DNA of 64,000 nucleotides from Novosphingobium mathurense (lineage in GTDB: Bacteria > Pseudomonadota > Alphaproteobacteria > Sphingomonadales > Sphingomonadaceae). Numbering within the stretch: the first letter of the stretch is position 1; every line of letters starts with the position of its first letter. Location of the stretch: contig NZ_FVZE01000004.1 of assembly GCF_900168325.1 (NCBI RefSeq), positions 62,001 to 126,000 of the forward strand, given 5' to 3'. The notes under the pieces were generated by a model. It had not been told where the DNA came from. It saw nothing but the letters and a program-made list of their open reading frames with translations, and did not search any database. A program made the translations under genes and the position numbers. Below are positions 61,741 to 64,000 of the stretch, piece by piece.

Positions 61741-62814
61741 ATGGGGCGACGGCGCCAGGCAGTCACGATCAAGCACGTTGCGGCGGACGCGGGCGTCTCG
61801 CTGCAGACGGTCAGTCGCGTCATCAACAACGAGCCCAATGTGCGGTCCGAAATGCGCGAGCGGGTCCAGGCATCGATCGACAAGTTGGGCTATGTCCCGT
61901 CGATCGCTGCACAGCGCATGAGCGGATCGCGCTCCTACCTGATCCTTGCCCTCAACGATCGGGAGCGCACGATCGCCGATTGGCGCGCACGCCATGGCAC
62001 GGACTGGGTGGACCAGATGCTGCTGGGCGGCATGCTGGAATGTTCGCAGCATGGCTATCGCCTGATCTTCGAACTGGTCGACACGCATAACGACCATGTC
62101 GAGCGTGAACTGACCGCCGCGATTGCCGCATTGCAACCGGACGGTGCTGTCCTGACGCCGCCGCATTCGGAAAATCCAAAGATCCTGGCGACGCTCGACC
62201 GGTTCAACATTCCCTATTCCCGCATGGGGTCGCGCGCAGGGTTCGACGAGACGGGGCATGACGGCTTCAAGATCGCCATGGATGAGGAAGGCGCCGCGCG
62301 CCTCGCGACGCGTCACCTGCTTGACCTTGGACATAGTCGGATCGGGTTCATTGCGGGCCCTGCAAATTACAAACTCTCGCAGTGGCGCGTCGATGGCTGG
62401 CGCGGTGAGATGGAAGCCGCCGGCAATGCCACCGAAGGGCTTCTGGCCGCAGGCGACTTTACTTTCGCTTCGGGCGAGCAGGCAGCAAGGACGCTTCTCT
62501 CGCAGGACAACCGGCCGACGGCGATCATTGTCAGCAACGATCAGATGTCACTCGCCACCGTCGAAGTCGCGCATGAGCTGGAGCTGTCGATCCCGCAGGA
62601 CCTTTCGCTGATCAGCTTCGACAATACCCCGCCAGTCCGGTTCACCAGGCCGCCCCTCACGGCCGTGGACCAGCCGGTAGCGGACATGACCGCCCGCGCC
62701 GTACGGATGCTGATTGCGTGGCAGCGGGACAAGACGTGCGAACCTGCTGCCGAAGTCATTTCAGCCGATCTCGTCGTGCGCGGATCGACGGCTCCGCCGG
62801 GGCAAAGTGGCTAG
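61741..62814 (+). CDS. LacI-family transcriptional regulator
   Basis: The 357-residue protein has an N-terminal LacI helix-turn-helix and hinge (residues 8-62: VTIKHVAADAGVSLQTVSRV, GYVPSIAAQRMSG). A periplasmic-binding-protein-like effector domain follows (FIAGPANYKLSQWRVDGW, AIIVSNDQMSLATVEVAHEL, SLISFDNTPPVRFTRPPLT). It probably senses a sugar and controls the MFS gene that overlaps it by eight bases, and once controlled the lost GH16 gene. Confidence 0.92.
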   Translation: MGRRRQAVTIKHVAADAGVSLQTVSRVINNEPNVRSEMRERVQASIDKLGYVPSIAAQRMSGSRSYLILALNDRERTIADWRARHGTDWVDQMLLGGMLECSQHGYRLIFELVDTHNDHVERELTAAIAALQPDGAVLTPPHSENPKILATLDRFNIPYSRMGSRAGFDETGHDGFKIAMDEEGAARLATRHLLDLGHSRIGFIAGPANYKLSQWRVDGWRGEMEAAGNATEGLLAAGDFTFASGEQAARTLLSQDNRPTAIIVSNDQMSLATVEVAHELELSIPQDLSLISFDNTPPVRFTRPPLTAVDQPVADMTARAVRMLIAWQRDKTCEPAAEVISADLVVRGSTAPPGQSG

Positions 62815-64000
62815 GATTAACGCCGCAGAAGCGGCATCCGGTGAGAAGCGTTGCAATTCTGCCGGACGCTTCCTGGCGCTCTATGCCCTTGCATGGGCCG
62901 GAGCGACGATTGCCTACACGCCGTTCCTGACGATACTCCTGCCGGTTCGTGCCGAACTGTTGGCCGGCGGACAGCAGGTGCAATGGCTGGCGGCGACGAC
63001 TTTCGCCGGAGCGATGGCCGCCAGTCTCGGCAATATCGCCTTTGGATGGTTGAGTGACCTGAGCGGACAGCGAAGGATCTGGGTGGGACTTGGCCTGGTG
63101 CTCTCCGGCGTCATCCTGCTGCTCATCCCGAGTATCGAAAGGCTGCCGGTCCTGATCGCGGCGGTGATCGGCTGGCAGCTTGCGCTGAATATGATGATGG
63201 CGCCGCTTTCGGCATGGGCTGGGGACGGGGTGCCCGACAGGCACAAGGGCATCCTTGGCGGGCTGCTTGCCTTTGCTCCGGCCCTTGGCGCGTTTTCCGG
63301 TGCCTTCGTCACGATCCCGGGCTTGGCGGAAGTGCAAATGCGCTTTGTGCTCGTGGTCATGATCACCTGTGCCTGCGTGGTGCCGCTGCTGGTCTTCGGC
63401 GGGCGAGGCGGGGCCGGCAGGCAGGAAGCCGATTTGCTGGAACGGGATGTACGGTTCGACAGCGCCCAATGGCTGCGATTGACCGTGACTCGCATGTGGT
63501 TTGCGCGTCTCCTCGTGCAGATCACCGTAGTCTCCCTGTTCGCCTATCTCTACATCTGGTTTCGCAGCATCGACCGGAGCTTTACCGATTCGTCAGTCGC
63601 CAGATTATTGTCCTTCGTCCTCCTCCTTGCCGCGCCCGTGGCCCTTTGGGCTGGACGTTGGGCCGATCTGGCCGGACGTCCGATAGCGCCCTTGCGCATA
63701 TGCGCGATCGTCAGTGGCGCAGGACTCGCGCTGATGGCACTGGCAAACGACCCGGAACTGGCGATGGGTGGCTACATCGTATTCGGCATTTCGAGTACGG
63801 TGTTCCTGTCCCTGCACAGCGCACAGACCTTGCGCATCCTGCCAAACAACGCGCGTCGTGGACGGGACCTGGGATTTTTCAACCTCACCAATACCGTGCC
63901 CTCACTTATCGTCCCCTCCCTGACTCTGGCCCTGGTGCCTGCTCTCGGATTTCCGGCGCTCTTCGCGGTCCTGACGATCTTCGCGCTGTCCGCAGCATTC
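62807..64000 (+). CDS. MFS transporter, cut by window edge
   Basis: The first 398 codons are visible and the frame is open to the last base. It opens at GTG 62807 (VARINAAEAASG), overlapping the LacI stop by eight bases. Membrane helices start with FLALYALAWAGATIAYTPFL; the loop AFGWLSDLSGQRRIW is the MFS G-x-x-x-D-R-x-G-R-R equivalent, and about ten helices are visible. The layout resembles sugar (GPH/fucose-permease-like) transporters. Coupling with LacI suggests sugar or oligosaccharide uptake. No clear ribosome-binding site precedes the GTG. Confidence 0.85.
   Translation, partial: MARINAAEAASGEKRCNSAGRFLALYALAWAGATIAYTPFLTILLPVRAELLAGGQQVQWLAATTFAGAMAASLGNIAFGWLSDLSGQRRIWVGLGLVLSGVILLLIPSIERLPVLIAAVIGWQLALNMMMAPLSAWAGDGVPDRHKGILGGLLAFAPALGAFSGAFVTIPGLAEVQMRFVLVVMITCACVVPLLVFGGRGGAGRQEADLLERDVRFDSAQWLRLTVTRMWFARLLVQITVVSLFAYLYIWFRSIDRSFTDSSVARLLSFVLLLAAPVALWAGRWADLAGRPIAPLRICAIVSGAGLALMALANDPELAMGGYIVFGISSTVFLSLHSAQTLRILPNNARRGRDLGFFNLTNTVPSLIVPSLTLALVPALGFPALFAVLTIFALSAAF

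Noticed and set aside
61476..61883. Minus-strand frame opposite the LacI start with coding-like codon use
   Set aside because: It overlaps the LacI N-terminus antisense and its codons are complementary to the GH16-like plus frame; it matches no family.

Overview
The window is GC-rich bacterial DNA (about 63-65% by eye) from what is most likely a sphingomonad alphaproteobacterium of the Novosphingobium/Sphingobium type. This is an inference from gene content: four large TonB-dependent receptors placed beside catabolic operons, a DUF6537-type indolepyruvate oxidoreductase subunit, and many short stop/start overlaps. No rRNA, tRNA, CRISPR array or intact insertion sequence was recognised.

Layout. 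1-9250: housekeeping and accessory genes. These are the end of an indolepyruvate oxidoreductase subunit, decayed DNA, a lipoprotein, Tag glycosylase, an orphan MreB, a HAMP-GAF-GGDEF cyclase, a small membrane protein, a PhnA-domain protein, a bacterioferritin-like protein, an MpaB/DUF2236 oxygenase and a Qnr-like pentapeptide-repeat protein. 9254-18414 (minus): one nine-gene operon for aromatic amine oxidation, with a divergent TetR regulator at 18551. It carries a TTQ-dependent aralkylamine dehydrogenase (large and small subunits), the maturation proteins MauE and MauD, two monohaem cytochromes c, a TonB receptor, an aldehyde dehydrogenase and an acyl-CoA ligase. Together these give the route amine, aldehyde, acid, acyl-CoA.

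19273-28665: a TonB receptor diverging from a GntR-led operon of HMG-CoA-lyase-like enzyme, HyuA, HyuB and a CaiB-type CoA transferase. 28798-35060 (minus): an oligopeptide-type ABC importer with fused ATPases, plus a GNAT acetyltransferase. 35596: a DadA-like FAD oxidase, diverging from the importer.

37075-52559: a GntR regulator diverging from a tightly coupled ten-gene operon. The genes are a TonB receptor, a CapA-family protein, TRAP permeases DctQ and DctM, a small HGD-D (2-hydroxyacyl-CoA dehydratase family) subunit, a tandem CaiB fusion, a large HGD-D subunit, the TRAP binding protein, a second CaiB, and an exported protein with two alpha/beta-hydrolase modules. The HGD-D subunits lack expected Fe-S ligand cysteines and no activator ATPase is present. 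This is the strongest candidate for an undescribed system here.

52693-64000: a YeiH-type exporter, an MFS transporter, a MASE1-PAS-GGDEF cyclase, a fourth TonB receptor, a TPR-sulfotransferase, a remnant resembling a GH16 C-terminus, a LacI regulator and an MFS transporter cut by the window edge.
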